This document shows positions 29,726 through 38,648 of a DNA stretch of 64,000 nucleotides, one piece after another. The number at the start of each line of letters is the position of its first letter. Within the stretch, counting starts at the first letter, position 1. Under the pieces are notes generated by a model. That model was not told the origin of the DNA and did no database searches. It saw only the letters and a program-made list of their open reading frames with translations. This DNA comes from a virus. The stretch is taken from positions 1-64,000 of IMG/VR virus record IMGVR_UViG_3300026116_000004. One strand, 5' to 3'. Position numbers and translations under genes: made by a program.

Positions 29726-31903
29726 ATGGAAACAACTAAGACTACGACATCTAGTAAGTTCTGGTCACCTGAAAAGGGTGATGGGTTTATGTCGGTTGGC
29801 ACATCTACTGAGATCACTGCAACCTCCGATGAAATTCTAGCCCTCAAGGATAGTAAAGCCGAAGACGATGCCCTTAAGTATCAAAGCTTAATATCGTTTG
29901 TAAAGGAACGCTACTCTAGATCGAAATCCAAAAGACTAACTGATGAACAGCGTTGGTTGTCAGCCTACAGAAACTTCAGAGGTATCTACGGACCAGAAGT
30001 TGCATTCACGGATACTGAGAAGTCTCAGGCATTCATTAAGATTACCAAGACTAAGGTACTCGCTGCATTTGCTCAGGTCGTAGATATTCTCTACTCTGGC
30101 TCTAAGTTTCCTATCGGTGTTGAGTCTTCTAAAGACCCCGAGGGTATTGCCAAAGATGTTCATCTTGATCCCAAAGAGCCTGATCCCAACGCACCTCCTG
30201 GTGGAGGACAAGGCGGCCCAAGTCCTGCTACGGGTAGCACGATAGCCCGGCCTGAGTTAAAGGCACAACTTGGTTTATTTCAGAAGAAGCTTGAACCAGT
30301 ACAGGACAAATTAAAAGATGGTCCTGGTTTAACACCTACTTCGTTTACATGGTCCCCTGCGATTGAAGCTGCAAGGAAGATGGACCAGAAAATGCAAGAC
30401 CAACTTGCAGAAGCTAACGCAGATAAAAGCTTACGTAGTACTGCGTTTGAAATGTGCTTGTTTGGTACTGGTATCTTTAAGGGTCCACTTGCTAAAGACA
30501 AAGAATACCCCAAGTGGTCAGACGACGGTACTTATACTCCGTTGATTAAGATGATCCCAGATATGGAATTCGTTTCCATTTGGGACTCATACCCTGACCC
30601 AGATGCTACGAGCATGGCTGATTGCGAATACTTCATTCAGCGTCACAGAATGACTCGTACTCAACTTAGAGAACTAAAGAAACGTCCGTACTTCAGAGCT
30701 GAAGCAATTGAACAGGCCATCACAGATGGCTTCAATTATCAGGAAGAGTACTGGGAGAATACTATCAAGGATTATGTGTTACGCCAAGGTACAGAACGAT
30801 TTGAAGTTCTCGAATATTGGGGTAACGTTGATAAGTCCTTCGAGGAGATCACAGACCTTGACATCCCTAAGGACTACAAGGATCGTGACCAAGTACAAGT
30901 CAATATTTGGGTTTGTAATGGTAACGTTCTTCGAGTTGTGTTTAATCCTTTTACTCCCGCTCGCATTCCTTATCATAGTTGCCCTTACGAGCTAAACCCT
31001 TATTCGTTCTTCGGCGTTGGTGTCGCAGAGAATATGGAAGATACTCAGTTGCTCATGAATGGCTTTATGCGTATGGCTGTTGACAACGGTGTGCTCTCTG
31101 GAAATGTTATTCTTGAGATTAATGAAGACAACTTAGTACCCGGTCAAGATTACAAAATCTACCCAGGTAAGGTCTTCAGAACTCAGGGTCAGTTAGGTCA
31201 GTCGATCCATTCGGTTGATATTAAGTCTGTTTCTCAAGAACTCTCTATGCTTTTTGATAAAGCTCGACAGCTTGCAGATGAAGCTACTGGTATTCCTAGT
31301 TACTCTCACGGGCAAGGTGGTATTCAAGGTATTGGTCGTACCGCTTCAGGTATGCAGATGCTTATGGGTGCTGCAGCTCAGAATATTAAAGCAGTAGTCC
31401 GTAATATCGATGACTACCTATTAGTTCCCCTCGCAAGAGACCTTTTTGCCTTTAATATGCAATTCGAGTTCGATAAAGAATTTATCGGGGACCTTCACGT
31501 TGTTGCTCTCGGTACTACTTCTCTCATGAGAAATGAAGTTCGTTCCCAGAAAGTTCTTCAGTTTCTTCAACTTACTAATAATCCTATCGATAATCCGTGG
31601 GTTAAGCGTGACTATCTCCTGCGTGAACTTGCAGAGTCTCTTGATCTTGAAGCAGACAAGTCAGTTAATGATCCTCGTGAAGCTGGTCTTCAGGCTGAGA
31701 TCATGAAGCAGATGATGATTGCTCAGGGCATTGACCCTAATAAACAGCAAGGTTCACAGGCTAAAGCTCCTGGAAATGCCACCGGTCAAGGTGGTTCCCC
31801 TGTCCCCGGTGAACAAGGGTTCTCTGGGGGTGGTGGCGGTGCCAACTCTCCACCGCCTACGTCGAACCCCTCCCAGCCACCCGCTCAAGGTGGCGCTCAA
31901 TAA
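29726..31903 (+). CDS. Portal protein, 725 aa
   Basis: The start ATG 29726 (AAGGAAAC upstream) follows the terminase. The large size, the 'TALADEATGIPSYS'-like segment (RQLADEATGIPSYSHGQGG) and the long helical stem region fit podovirus-type portals that form the head-tail channel. The C-terminus is Gly/Pro/Gln-rich and disordered. An internal Pro/Gly-rich insert lies at residues 148-170. Confidence 0.85.
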   Translation: METTKTTTSSKFWSPEKGDGFMSVGTSTEITATSDEILALKDSKAEDDALKYQSLISFVKERYSRSKSKRLTDEQRWLSAYRNFRGIYGPEVAFTDTEKSQAFIKITKTKVLAAFAQVVDILYSGSKFPIGVESSKDPEGIAKDVHLDPKEPDPNAPPGGGQGGPSPATGSTIARPELKAQLGLFQKKLEPVQDKLKDGPGLTPTSFTWSPAIEAARKMDQKMQDQLAEANADKSLRSTAFEMCLFGTGIFKGPLAKDKEYPKWSDDGTYTPLIKMIPDMEFVSIWDSYPDPDATSMADCEYFIQRHRMTRTQLRELKKRPYFRAEAIEQAITDGFNYQEEYWENTIKDYVLRQGTERFEVLEYWGNVDKSFEEITDLDIPKDYKDRDQVQVNIWVCNGNVLRVVFNPFTPARIPYHSCPYELNPYSFFGVGVAENMEDTQLLMNGFMRMAVDNGVLSGNVILEINEDNLVPGQDYKIYPGKVFRTQGQLGQSIHSVDIKSVSQELSMLFDKARQLADEATGIPSYSHGQGGIQGIGRTASGMQMLMGAAAQNIKAVVRNIDDYLLVPLARDLFAFNMQFEFDKEFIGDLHVVALGTTSLMRNEVRSQKVLQFLQLTNNPIDNPWVKRDYLLRELAESLDLEADKSVNDPREAGLQAEIMKQMMIAQGIDPNKQQGSQAKAPGNATGQGGSPVPGEQGFSGGGGGANSPPPTSNPSQPPAQGGAQ

Positions 31904-31912
31904 GGAGGACTA

Positions 31913-32164
31913 ATGTTTAGAAAACGTAAACGTCGTTGTAGGAGAATTATCATTATGGTTCTTGACACTTCTGCCCTCGCTGCTGAGGTTGATCGTTTCG
32001 TTGCTGCTGTCGATAAGCTTGCAGAGGCATTGAATAATGCTGGTGCAGACGATGCAGCTAACCAGGCTGCCATTGATGCCCTTGCGGTTAAAATGAAGGC
32101 TGGTAACGATAAGGTTGACGAGCTGACTACTCCGCCTGCTCCTGTTGAAGAGCCGGTTGTTTAA
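31913..32164 (+). CDS. Small coiled-coil protein, 83 aa
   Basis: AAGGAGG precedes ATG 31913. The basic N-terminus MFRKRKRRCRRIIIM might be a membrane or nucleic-acid contact. A second possible start, M15, gives an acidic Ala-rich helix (AAEVDRFVAAVDKLAEALNN). Probably a minor head component; unknown. Confidence 0.55.
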   Translation: MFRKRKRRCRRIIIMVLDTSALAAEVDRFVAAVDKLAEALNNAGADDAANQAAIDALAVKMKAGNDKVDELTTPPAPVEEPVV

Positions 32165-32176
32165 TTAACTAAGGTC

Positions 32177-32198
32177 CTAGGGGTGTAAAAGCCCCTAG
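32177..32198. repeat. Stable hairpin between genes
   Basis: CTAGGGG (32177-32183) pairs with CCCCTAG (32192-32198) around an eight-base loop. No T tract follows, so an RNA-processing or attenuation role is more likely than termination. Confidence 0.5.
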
Positions 32199-32215
32199 TG
32201 ACTTAGAGGAACCAA

Positions 32216-32440
32216 ATGGATAAAAGACTCTCCGAAAAGATTATAAAGCATTTTGACTTCGGTACTATGGAAGTCTTGAAAGAGTATGTTGCTGATCGAT
32301 TAGTGTCTGTCCACAATTTGATGGACGTTACGAGTGATGCTGACGAATGGCGTAAACTCCAAGGTGAAGCGAGAGCTTTAAAGACTTTAGAAAAAATTAG
32401 AGATCACGCTGTAGCTGTAAAGGATCAAAAGAATGGCTGA
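32216..32440 (+). CDS. Hypothetical helical protein, 74 aa
   Basis: MDKRLSEKIIKHFDFGTMEV is followed by a continuous helix to the end. GAGGAA precedes the start. It overlaps the virion lysin gene by eight bases. It could be a head-assembly helper, but no family is recognised. Confidence 0.6.
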   Translation: MDKRLSEKIIKHFDFGTMEVLKEYVADRLVSVHNLMDVTSDADEWRKLQGEARALKTLEKIRDHAVAVKDQKNG

Positions 32441-35327
32441 TAGTCAATACGCTGATGACGAATACTATCAGCCCTCTCCTCAAGATATGCCAAAAGGTCC
32501 ACTTGCTATTCCTCATGTCACTAGAGACGCAGAGGGAAACGCAAAGACTATTTACCTTGATCTAAATACTGGCCAAGAAGTTAAAAACCTTAAAGACTAC
32601 ACCATCTATGATGGTAATCAATACTGGACTCCTAAGAAGTCTGACGATACTAACAAGGACGACAAGATTGACCCCGGTGAAGTAGCTAAGGCTCTTCCTA
32701 ATATGAAAGCTAATTCGGGTAGCGGTAAGTCCGTTGTAGCCGGTGGTGGTCCTAAGGGTACAGCTAGTAACAACTTTGGTTATCAACATAAACCCGGCTT
32801 CCTTGGTCCTGCAGCCACTATCGCTGGATTAGTTAATCCTGGTGTTGGTGCTGTCGGAAGTATGCTTTCAAAGGCGTACAACGTAAATAACATGGATGCT
32901 GTCAATAATGCACGAAAAGGTTTAGGTCTTTCTGCATTGTCTGGCAAGTCGATGGTCAAAGGGGCCTTTAAAGACAATAAGGGTCAGATTGCCAATGTGA
33001 ATATTGGTGATAACAAATACTCTGTCGGTTTTGAGGCTATGTCTCCCGACAAGAAAACTAATTTAACTTACAATGAAGCAAAGACTCGTGCTGCTATTCT
33101 TGGTAGGAAGGTTACTGAAACACCTAAGGATGAAGTAACTGCTCCCCCAGAGGAAGCAAAGCAACAGTCTCTTATGTCTAAGATCACTGGTCTCGACAAG
33201 GGATTTGCTAGAAGAGCGCTTGGTATTGAAAAGAAGACACCGGAAGCAAAAGTAGAAGCTGCTGTTAATCCAAAGGAGTCTCCTGCATCTAAAGTTACTG
33301 GTCTTCAGAAAGGTTGGCTTTCGAAAGCTTTAACTGATCTGACTACTACAAATAAAGTAACTCCTGAAGTTGCTTCTAAAATGCCTGAGACTATATCCAA
33401 AACAGTTGCTCCTTCTAAAGAAGCATCTATTGGACTCCCTGATAAAGCAGTTGGTCCTTCTCAGGCTAATCCTTTAGGTGTAGGTGCTGGTTCAGTAGGT
33501 TTTGCTGGCGCTATGGCGAGTAATCCTGCGAAAGCAGCTGTGAATACTGCGAGATCAGTTCCGGCAGGGGCTATCGTTGATGGTTCTAAACCAGATCATC
33601 TTGGACGTGTTGGTCTTATGTCTGTTGATTTTGATAAGATGGGTCTTCAGTCTGCCCAAGCAGCCCAAATGAAGTCTTATCAACAGAAGGCAATTGATGC
33701 TGGTATTGCTGATAAACTCTCAGTTGACGTGACTCACGCAGTTCGTACTCCTGAACAACAGGCCGCTATCCAAGCCGCTGGTTTTTCTAAAACCAAACTT
33801 GGTTATCACAATATTGGTTTAGCTGTTGACGTTTCTCCTACTGCAATCAATGCAAAAGATCAGATTACTGACCAAGAGACTCTCGATAAGTCTAGAGCAA
33901 TTGCTCAAGAATTGGGAATGAATACCTTAGATAAGTCTTGGGACCCTGCTCACATTGAGTCCAGAATTTCTGGGATGACTGCTAAGCAAATCAGTCAACA
34001 ACCTATTGATCCTCAAACTGGACTTCCTAGTTTAAGTCCTGAACAAGACCTTAGTGTTAGACAGAGTTCTGTTCCCACTCCTACTGCTCGTCCCGCACCT
34101 ACTGCTCCTGAACAGGATAGAAACTATGCTGGACAAGCTTACCAAGGTGTAACCCCTAGTTCTAGTCTTGGAGAAGATGCTAAAACCAATACTGGTTCTG
34201 TTGCTAATGCTCCTAACGCTGGTAATTTTACTTCGCAGGATGAACGTTCTAGTTTAAATGATAGATTAGGGATGACTGCCGCCCCAGCGCAAGAGACTAA
34301 TGCTTTTGGTAAGATGAAACAAGACATGAGTAGTCTAGCTACTCCTAATGCGGTATCTCCTACTGCTAGTGTTAATCTTGGAAATTCTCCCGCAGCTTTG
34401 GCTGCTATGGGTTTCACTAATAGAACTCCAGAAGAAAGAGCTGCAATCTCAAGAACGATTGCTGGTGAACTCGGTCAAAAGTCTCTTAGAGCTTTGTCCA
34501 GTGATGATCCTGCTGCAAGAGCTAACGCTTTAGCAGAAGTTGGTAGTATCGCTGCTACAATTGAAAACAGGGCTGCAACTACTAAGTTCGCTGGTGTTGC
34601 TAAAACTATCGCTCCTTCTCAGTATAACGCTAATTTTGCCAGTAATGCTAAGGTTACTAACCAGAACTACGCTAATAACCCTGCAGTTTCTAAGGCTGTA
34701 GGACAGTTCTACAATGGTGGTATCCCTGGTACACAGTATGGTGCTACTAATTACCATGCTACCGCAATGGCTAATCCTCCGAGTTGGTCTGGACAGATGG
34801 CTGATGCCACTCAGTTAGGTCAACATACTTTCGGAACACTTCCTGGGTACTCTCCTGACGCTGCTACCCAAGCTGCTCAAAAGGCGTTTGGTACTATGGC
34901 AGGGACTCAGTTCTCACCGGGTAAGAAAACAGATGACACCGTGTCTAATCCTGGTTTCTCTGGTATGAATACTCCTGGTGGAATGAAGAGCTCTCTTGGG
35001 TCTTCATCTGCTACTACAGGCTTAGGTGTCCACGATCCAAGTAAATCTAACACTCCCGGTTATGGTGGTGCAGGGCTTGGCTACAGTGGGGCAAGTTCAG
35101 GCGCAGCTGCTGGTTCACTAGGTAACCCTGGTGGTTCTAGTGGCGCTGGTGGTGCTTCTGGCTCACAAGGTTCTAGTTCGTCTAGTTCTTCTGGCTCTAG
35201 TAGCAGTGGTTCTAGCAGTTCTGGTTCGAATGGTGGCGGCTCTAGCAGTAACTCTCGGTCAGGCTCTTCGAGTCCTGCAGGTGGTTACGCATCAGGCGCC
35301 TCTAAAGGCTCTACAGGAGGTCTGTAA
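32433..35327 (+). CDS. Virion-associated peptidoglycan hydrolase with two lytic domains, 964 aa
   Basis: Two cell-wall domains are visible. Around residues 430-510 an M15 (VanY/D,D-carboxypeptidase-like) domain has GYHNIGLAVDVSP and WDPAHIE, the zinc ligands of that family. Around 660-800 a SleB/CwlJ-type hydrolase pattern has ERAAISRTIAGELG, ATIENRA, GATNYHA and GQHTFG. The N-terminal 400 residues and the Ser/Gly-rich tail (about 890-964) look flexible. It probably opens the peptidoglycan during DNA entry. Encoding beside the portal supports a virion component. Confidence 0.75.
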   Translation: MADSQYADDEYYQPSPQDMPKGPLAIPHVTRDAEGNAKTIYLDLNTGQEVKNLKDYTIYDGNQYWTPKKSDDTNKDDKIDPGEVAKALPNMKANSGSGKSVVAGGGPKGTASNNFGYQHKPGFLGPAATIAGLVNPGVGAVGSMLSKAYNVNNMDAVNNARKGLGLSALSGKSMVKGAFKDNKGQIANVNIGDNKYSVGFEAMSPDKKTNLTYNEAKTRAAILGRKVTETPKDEVTAPPEEAKQQSLMSKITGLDKGFARRALGIEKKTPEAKVEAAVNPKESPASKVTGLQKGWLSKALTDLTTTNKVTPEVASKMPETISKTVAPSKEASIGLPDKAVGPSQANPLGVGAGSVGFAGAMASNPAKAAVNTARSVPAGAIVDGSKPDHLGRVGLMSVDFDKMGLQSAQAAQMKSYQQKAIDAGIADKLSVDVTHAVRTPEQQAAIQAAGFSKTKLGYHNIGLAVDVSPTAINAKDQITDQETLDKSRAIAQELGMNTLDKSWDPAHIESRISGMTAKQISQQPIDPQTGLPSLSPEQDLSVRQSSVPTPTARPAPTAPEQDRNYAGQAYQGVTPSSSLGEDAKTNTGSVANAPNAGNFTSQDERSSLNDRLGMTAAPAQETNAFGKMKQDMSSLATPNAVSPTASVNLGNSPAALAAMGFTNRTPEERAAISRTIAGELGQKSLRALSSDDPAARANALAEVGSIAATIENRAATTKFAGVAKTIAPSQYNANFASNAKVTNQNYANNPAVSKAVGQFYNGGIPGTQYGATNYHATAMANPPSWSGQMADATQLGQHTFGTLPGYSPDAATQAAQKAFGTMAGTQFSPGKKTDDTVSNPGFSGMNTPGGMKSSLGSSSATTGLGVHDPSKSNTPGYGGAGLGYSGASSGAAAGSLGNPGGSSGAGGASGSQGSSSSSSSGSSSSGSSSSGSNGGGSSSNSRSGSSSPAGGYASGASKGSTGGL

Positions 35328-35629
35328 TGAAGTGGAAAGGTGGTAGGCAGTCTACCAATATTGAAGACAAGACACTGGAAGACTTTACTCCTAAAGAAGG
35401 AGAAGTCGTTATGGGTGGGATGTTTGGTAATGGGCCTGGTTCTAACCAACCATTTTCTAGCAAAAACCCTAAAGCAAAACAGTGGAATGACCAAGTTCGC
35501 GTATCTAAAGACATTGCTAGACGTGGTGATGATGTTCCCACTCCCACACCTCGTCCTAGTGGTCCTACTGATAATGGAACGCACGACAATCTAGTCACTC
35601 CAGGTAAATGGAAGACTAAAACTAACTAA
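35327..35629 (+). CDS. Small protein with YpfJ-like N-terminus and VTPGKW tail, 100 aa
   Basis: MKWKGGRQSTNIED strongly resembles the N-terminus of YpfJ-type neutral zinc metallopeptidases, but the peptidase domain is absent. The end NLVTPGKWKTKTN shares VTPGKW with the 74-aa protein at 47247-47471. The middle is Pro/Gly-rich and disordered. Function unknown; possibly a short virion peptide. Confidence 0.6.
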   Translation: MKWKGGRQSTNIEDKTLEDFTPKEGEVVMGGMFGNGPGSNQPFSSKNPKAKQWNDQVRVSKDIARRGDDVPTPTPRPSGPTDNGTHDNLVTPGKWKTKTN

Positions 35630-35676
35630 TTTTATGGGCTACCCTGTATATACGGCCCCCAGCAAAGGAAATTTTT

Positions 35677-36528
35677 ATGACAAAATACCGTAATGATGAA
35701 CGTGATCGTCTTTTAGACGAAGAGTTAGCCGCAGAAGAGGCTGCTTATCGTAAGCAGTTCGGCCCCAAGACTGAAGAAGTCACGGAGGTTGATCCTCCTG
35801 CGGTAACTCAGGACGAGGAAGTCTGGAAAAAGCGTCATTCTGACCTTAGGAGTTATACTCAGAAGCAGATTAATGACCTAAACTCGAAGATCAACGAACT
35901 TACTAAGCAGTTAGGTGAGAAAGAAAAGTCTCACGCTATGCCTGCTAATAGAGAAGAAGTTGAACAGTGGGTTAAAGACTATCCCGACCTAGCACGTGTC
36001 CTCGGTAATCTCATTGATGAGAGAGCAGAAAGACAAGTTTCGTCCGTTTCTGACGAAGTTAAGACAGTTAAAATGGAATTGGAAGCCGAAAGAGAAGCAA
36101 TTGCTTACGAAAGAGCGATGGCTGCCATCATTAAGGCACATCCTGACTTCTTAACGCTCGTTAATCAGGACGATTTCAAGGAATGGGTTGAAGAACAGCC
36201 CGTTAAGAGAGGTCCACGTATCGGTCAAGCCCTTTACGATGCTCTCTATGAGAATAAAACCGATGCTGAAGCCGCTATTCAGGCAATCAACATCTTTAAA
36301 GCCGATAAATCGGCAAGCAAACCGAGTAAAGCACCCCGTGAGGCTGCTCTTTCGGTTTCTAGAACATCTTCGGCCTCTCCGTCACCTACTGGTGGTGGTA
36401 AGCGTGTCTTCACTGAGAGTGAAATCGACGCTATGGATCGTTTTACTTTCGATAAGTACTACGAAGAGATCGAAGACGCAAGACGTGAAGGAAGAATTAC
36501 TTACGATCAGAGCGGAGCCGCTCGCTAA
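35677..36528 (+). CDS. Capsid scaffolding protein, 283 aa
   Basis: It is acidic, mostly helical and lies directly before the major capsid gene. There is a coiled coil at 50-90 (LRSYTQKQINDLNSKINELT) and a C-terminal segment 'TESEIDAMDRFTFDKYYEEI' like the capsid-binding tail of podovirus scaffolds. It would guide prohead assembly and then leave. Confidence 0.85.
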   Translation: MTKYRNDERDRLLDEELAAEEAAYRKQFGPKTEEVTEVDPPAVTQDEEVWKKRHSDLRSYTQKQINDLNSKINELTKQLGEKEKSHAMPANREEVEQWVKDYPDLARVLGNLIDERAERQVSSVSDEVKTVKMELEAEREAIAYERAMAAIIKAHPDFLTLVNQDDFKEWVEEQPVKRGPRIGQALYDALYENKTDAEAAIQAINIFKADKSASKPSKAPREAALSVSRTSSASPSPTGGGKRVFTESEIDAMDRFTFDKYYEEIEDARREGRITYDQSGAAR

Positions 36529-36717
36529 GATCAATTGCGGGCCACCTTCGGTGATCTAGTATTCTAAATTCATAAGAACTACTAAACATTAAAGACTACC
36601 TATTGAGTTGACCCCTGAACGACTGATCATTTAGTAAGGACACTCAACAATACATAGCCTCTCCAGATGTGACGTTGGTTTAACTTATATTATCAACATT
36701 ACAAAAGGACATATATA

Positions 36718-37776
36718 ATGGCTTTTCAGTCTGCCTCAGGTTATAGTAACCTGCCCAATGGCGTATTTTCGCCGACTATCTACTCCAAGATGGTTCAGAA
36801 GCAGTTCCGTCGTACCGCCGTTTCGGAAGCGATTACGAACTCTGACTATTTTGGTGAAATCAAGAACTTTGGTGACTCTGTTAAGATCATCAAGGAGCCT
36901 GAAATCACTATCTCCGCGTATGCTCGCGGTACGCAGCTCACGCCGCAGGACCTGAACGACAGTGACTTCTATCTGATCGTTGATCGTGCCAATTCATTTA
37001 TCTTTAGAATTGACGACATCGAGAAGCAGCAGTCGCATGTTAACTGGATGGACCTCGCGTCGAACCGTGCTGCTTATGACATGTCGATGGTCTATGACCG
37101 TGATATGCTTGGCTACATGAGTGGCTACGAGTACAATGAACAGACTGGTGTCTGGGCTGCTCGTACGACTGCAGTTGGTTCTAAGTCGGAAGCTTCGGCT
37201 GACGCTGATGAACTGCTTGGTATCCACAAGCTGGCTCGTAATGCTTTCGTCTCGGGTGGTGCGTCTACGGACTCCATCGTGGTTGGTGTTTCGGGTACCT
37301 ATGACGCGACTCCGCTTCAGGTCCTGAACCGCTTTAACCGTCTCCTTGACGTTCAGAACGTGCCGAAGGATGGCCGCTTTGTTGTGGTTGACCCGATCTT
37401 CGTTGAGAAGCTCATGGATGAAAACTCCAAGCTGGTTAACAACGACTACAACGCCAACCAGAATGCTGGTGGTCAGCTCACCAATGGTAAGCTTGTCGCT
37501 CAGAAAATTCGTGGGTTCGAAGTCTACGAGTCCAACAACCTGCCGTCTCTCGGTACGGGTGCTGGTACCATTGATGCTAATGGTGACGCTTCGAACTTCG
37601 GTGTGATTGTTGCTGGTCACCAGAGCGCTGTTGCTTCGGCTCAGCAGCTCGAAAAGACCGAGCACTATCGTGATCCGTATTCGTTCGGCGATATTGTTCG
37701 CGGTATGCACCTCTATGGCCGTAAAATTCTCAAGCCGGCGGGCCTTGTCCGTGCGATTTGGAATGTGAACGCCTAA
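36718..37776 (+). CDS. Major capsid protein (HK97-like fold), 352 aa
   Basis: Position after the scaffold, length, and an N-terminal 'FSPTIYSKMVQKQFRRTAV' with late 'YRDPYSFGDIVRGMHLYGRK' fit podovirus major capsid proteins. GC-rich, highly biased codons (a sampled line was about 55% G+C versus 35% in the portal) fit very high expression. AAAGGA precedes the start. Confidence 0.85.
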   Translation: MAFQSASGYSNLPNGVFSPTIYSKMVQKQFRRTAVSEAITNSDYFGEIKNFGDSVKIIKEPEITISAYARGTQLTPQDLNDSDFYLIVDRANSFIFRIDDIEKQQSHVNWMDLASNRAAYDMSMVYDRDMLGYMSGYEYNEQTGVWAARTTAVGSKSEASADADELLGIHKLARNAFVSGGASTDSIVVGVSGTYDATPLQVLNRFNRLLDVQNVPKDGRFVVVDPIFVEKLMDENSKLVNNDYNANQNAGGQLTNGKLVAQKIRGFEVYESNNLPSLGTGAGTIDANGDASNFGVIVAGHQSAVASAQQLEKTEHYRDPYSFGDIVRGMHLYGRKILKPAGLVRAIWNVNA

Positions 37777-37794
37777 TTTAAGGAGAATTAATTA

Positions 37795-38289
37795 ATGGCT
37801 ACTGTATCTCTCGCCGAAGCCGCCACTCGGACCCAGCGTCCGTCTGGTGGTGCTAATATTAAGCGTCCGTATCTGGTTGAGTTTACTCTCGACCTTGCTG
37901 CGGCTGCTACTGCTAAGGGTTCGGCTCTTGCCGCTGCTGACGTTATCCAGTGCATTCGTGTACCGGCTGAGTCGGTTGTGCTCTTCGCTGGTCTTGAAGT
38001 TGTTACTGCCCAGGCTGGTGGCTCTGCTGACCAGTCGATTGGTCTTGGTGACTCCGGCTCGACCTCGCGTTGGGTTGCTGCCTTTGACCTTGATGCTGCT
38101 GCTGCCGGTGCTCATGCACCAATCGCTGTCGCGACTGCAAATCCGACTGTGTTTGGTACTGCGAGCACTGTCGATCTGATCATCACTGCTGCTACTACGG
38201 TTGGTACCTCTGGTGTCCTCCGTATCTATGCTTGTATGGTTGACGTTTCGAACAAGGCTAATCCGGGTCTCGCCCAACTTAAGTCGTAA
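37795..38289 (+). CDS. Head decoration or minor head protein, 164 aa
   Basis: It follows the capsid gene by 18 bases and shares its biased codons. It is Ala/Thr/Val-rich and beta-sheet-like (FTLDLAAAATAKGSALAAAD). It is followed by an intrinsic terminator. Abundance and position suggest a capsid-decorating protein. Confidence 0.7.
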   Translation: MATVSLAEAATRTQRPSGGANIKRPYLVEFTLDLAAAATAKGSALAAADVIQCIRVPAESVVLFAGLEVVTAQAGGSADQSIGLGDSGSTSRWVAAFDLDAAAAGAHAPIAVATANPTVFGTASTVDLIITAATTVGTSGVLRIYACMVDVSNKANPGLAQLKS

Positions 38290-38301
38290 TTATTAAACTT
38301 T

Positions 38302-38335
38302 CTCCCCCTAGTTAACTCTGGGGGGAGTTCTTTTA
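38302..38335 (+). terminator. Intrinsic terminator after the capsid genes
   Basis: CTCCCCC (38302-38308) and GGGGGAG (38321-38327) form a strong stem followed by TTCTTTT. It would set capsid-protein mRNA apart from the tail genes. Confidence 0.8.
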
Positions 38336-38351
38336 AGAAAGATGCCAATTC

Positions 38352-38648
38352 ATGAGTGAAATCACTTTAAGGACTTGTAATGCAGTCTCCGTCACTTCTG
38401 TGGCGTCTTCTGCTTCTTCCGTATCTTTGATTACGGCTAATGTCGCCCGCAAGGGTCTCTCTATTCAGAATACCTCTACGGCTATTCTTTATGTATTACT
38501 TGGTGGTGGTACTGCTACCGCTACTACTTCTCATTCTGTTCAAATCCCATCGAATGGTTACTATGAAGTTCCTTATGGCTTCACCGGTGCCGTATCTGGT
38601 ATTTGGGCTTCTGCAAATGGTTCAGCAAATCTCACGGAGTTCCTGTAA
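38352..38648 (+). CDS. Small beta-rich virion protein, 98 aa
   Basis: MSEITLRTCNAVSVTSVASS leads to alternating Ser/Thr/Val strands and 'GYYEVPYGFTGAVSGIWASA'. This pattern is common in phage head-decoration or fibre proteins. Its stop shares a base with the next start (TAATG). Confidence 0.6.
   Translation: MSEITLRTCNAVSVTSVASSASSVSLITANVARKGLSIQNTSTAILYVLLGGGTATATTSHSVQIPSNGYYEVPYGFTGAVSGIWASANGSANLTEFL

Noticed and set aside
36600-36717. Possible promoter before the capsid gene (TTGACC and a TATATT)
   Set aside because: The two boxes are not at a usable distance from each other; only a ribosome site is supported here.
37792-38277. 161-codon minus-strand ORF
   Set aside because: Mirror frame of the decoration protein gene; Ser/Thr/Arg-rich, no ribosome site and opposite to the late operon.
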